NCBI GenBank assembly: GCA_965284565.1
Contig: OZ260100.1
Span: 2,666,001 to 2,730,000 of the forward strand
DNA: 64,000 nt
Direction: 5' to 3'
DNA from: BRH-c54 sp965284565
Lineage (GTDB): Bacteria; Bacteroidota; Bacteroidia; Flavobacteriales_E; Vicingaceae
Shown here piece after piece: positions 63,072 to 64,000 of the stretch. Each line of letters opens with the position of its first letter. The stretch's first letter is position 1. The notes below the pieces were generated by a model. The model was given only the letters and a program-made list of their open reading frames with translations, made no database searches and was not told the DNA's origin. The translations under genes were made by a program, and so were the position numbers.

Positions 63072-63941
63072 ATGAATATAAGAAAAGTTGGATTAATAGC
63101 TGTTTTAATGTTTTTAGTATTAATGAGTTTTGCTCAATCAACATCTAAGTTAGATAGTTTGAATAATGAACTAAAAACAGCTATTGAAAACAAAGAAAAA
63201 AAGAAAGAAGCATCTTTAAAAGAAGAAATACAATTTGAAGAAAATAAAGCAAAGAAACTTAAAGATTTAACAGAAGATAAGAAAATAGCAATTTTTCAAG
63301 AAGATTACGATAGGGTAATACTAGTAGAAAAGCAAATTAAAAACACAAAAGAATCTAAGTATGGAGAAAATAAAACTTCATCTAGTTCACTAAATGACAT
63401 CGCCACTGTTGTTTCTAACAAAAATACCAATGACAATAAAAAAGTTTTTGAAAAGAAAAACAAGCTGTCGAAACCGTTTTCTGAATATGATTATAGCGAC
63501 AAAATAGTAGGTCAGTTTGGAATGGGGTTTAAATCTGTAAATGAAACCTATTTTGGAGAAACATATTCAGAATTTTTAATGTCCTATCATTTTGCGAATA
63601 GTAGGTGGTGGGTAAATAAATATTTAGCGGGAGGGATGTTTTATGATATTGTTTTTGGCGATTATTTTGATTTTAGCGTAGGACCACAAATGACAGCTTT
63701 TGCTGATTTTGATGCTGTAGTGCTCCCATATACTTCATTAGGTATGGGCTTAGGAATAGATGATGATGGAGAGACTTATTTACCTATAGTTTATAAGTTA
63801 GGAAGTCATATCTTTTTTAAACAAGAGAGAAATTTCGGATTATTTTTTGAACTTAACCTAAGTTTAAATCATGAATATGATTATATGCCCGCTTATCGTT
63901 TTGGTTTATCGTGGACAAGAATTAAAAGAAAAAGCAGATAA
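63072..63941 (+). CDS. secreted coiled-coil protein with outer-membrane barrel-like C-terminus
   Basis: 290 residues from the ATG at 63072 (MNIRKVGLIAV); a start at 63009 would add an unlikely hydrophobic tail. Signal peptide ending SFAQS, then a helical, Lys/Glu-rich region (about 25-110) and a C-terminal part of alternating hydrophobic strands (KIVGQFGMGFKSVNET, YLPIVYKLGSHIFFK) ending in YRFGLSWTRI, like an outer-membrane beta-barrel. No family recognised. Confidence 0.65.
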   Translation: MNIRKVGLIAVLMFLVLMSFAQSTSKLDSLNNELKTAIENKEKKKEASLKEEIQFEENKAKKLKDLTEDKKIAIFQEDYDRVILVEKQIKNTKESKYGENKTSSSSLNDIATVVSNKNTNDNKKVFEKKNKLSKPFSEYDYSDKIVGQFGMGFKSVNETYFGETYSEFLMSYHFANSRWWVNKYLAGGMFYDIVFGDYFDFSVGPQMTAFADFDAVVLPYTSLGMGLGIDDDGETYLPIVYKLGSHIFFKQERNFGLFFELNLSLNHEYDYMPAYRFGLSWTRIKRKSR

Positions 63942-63966
63942 ATTTAATAACACAAAGGAATTTAGA

Positions 63967-64000
63967 ATGAAAACACGTTTTATATACATAGCAATAATTT
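63967..64000 (+). CDS. start of a secreted protein gene, cut by the window edge
   Basis: ATG at 63967 opens MKTRFIYIAII, the beginning of a signal peptide, and runs into the window end. Only 11 codons are visible; 25 nt after the preceding gene, same strand. Confidence 0.4.
   Translation, partial: MKTRFIYIAII

Noticed and set aside
1..64000. CRISPR array or prophage
   Set aside because: No direct repeats with regular spacers, no cas genes and no phage structural genes were found.

Overview
The window is AT-rich and reads as the chromosome of a Bacteroidota bacterium, most likely of the Flavobacteriales. The evidence is two very large secreted proteins with the gliding-motility-associated C-terminal sorting domain of the type IX secretion system (12167-16417 and 37316-39991), promoter-like sites of the Bacteroidota type TTG-N-TAnnTTTG, and near absence of Shine-Dalgarno sequences. 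Most genes are housekeeping genes.

Layout. 1-23092, almost all on the minus strand: Xaa-Pro peptidase (cut by the window edge), SiaC-like protein, msrA, dapA, an AddA-like helicase-nuclease, pfkA, a THUMP RNA methyltransferase, lpdA, a rhodanese-thioredoxin lipoprotein, the first large T9SS protein, a fatty acid desaturase, YebC, a deoxynucleoside kinase, a GH3-family protein and lhgO. 23293-25621, plus strand: aminotransferase and an ECF sigma factor. 25601-34486, minus strand: a compact nucleotide-sugar operon for surface polysaccharide, with a C40 peptidase and a thiolase upstream. 34627-36998: small genes of unknown function. 37316-39991: second T9SS protein. 40175-45882: an accessory island. 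45871-64000: tRNA-Asp, DUF58 protein, sodium/solute symporter, secreted proteins, an ABCG-type exporter with a TerB-like N-terminus, a patatin-like membrane protein, phosphatidylserine decarboxylase, a TolA-like repeat protein, purL and an outer-membrane-type protein.

The island is the discovery of this window. It is bounded by about 80-bp direct repeats made of the 3' end of tRNA-Asp plus its terminator. It holds a WYL-domain regulator, an RtcB-family RNA ligase, a RING/TerD-like protein and, between rtcB and the RING gene, an array of structured RNA on the minus strand (42620-43165). The array contains a complete tRNA-Ile(UAU) cloverleaf interrupted in its anticodon stem by a 149-nt insertion. 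It also contains six copies of a split-hairpin module: a strand GGTCAA + about 8 nt + TACTTC/TACTAC, and a partner strand made of its complement + AATTACC. The 8-bp helices differ in sequence from copy to copy but stay complementary, which is covariation visible within one locus. In one copy the two strands flank the intron of the tRNA. In the other five the order is reversed, so that T-arm-like and anticodon-arm-like hairpins lie inside, as in a circularly permuted pre-tRNA, and one of these five is nested inside the tRNA intron. The same palindrome (TACGCAA-TGTTT-TTGCGTA type) lies in the regulator/rtcB intergenic region and in front of the RNA array. My reading is a WYL-controlled RNA repair or RNA splicing cassette in which RtcB seals tRNA or tRNA-like RNAs. 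Architecture and base pairing are seen directly; the function is inference.
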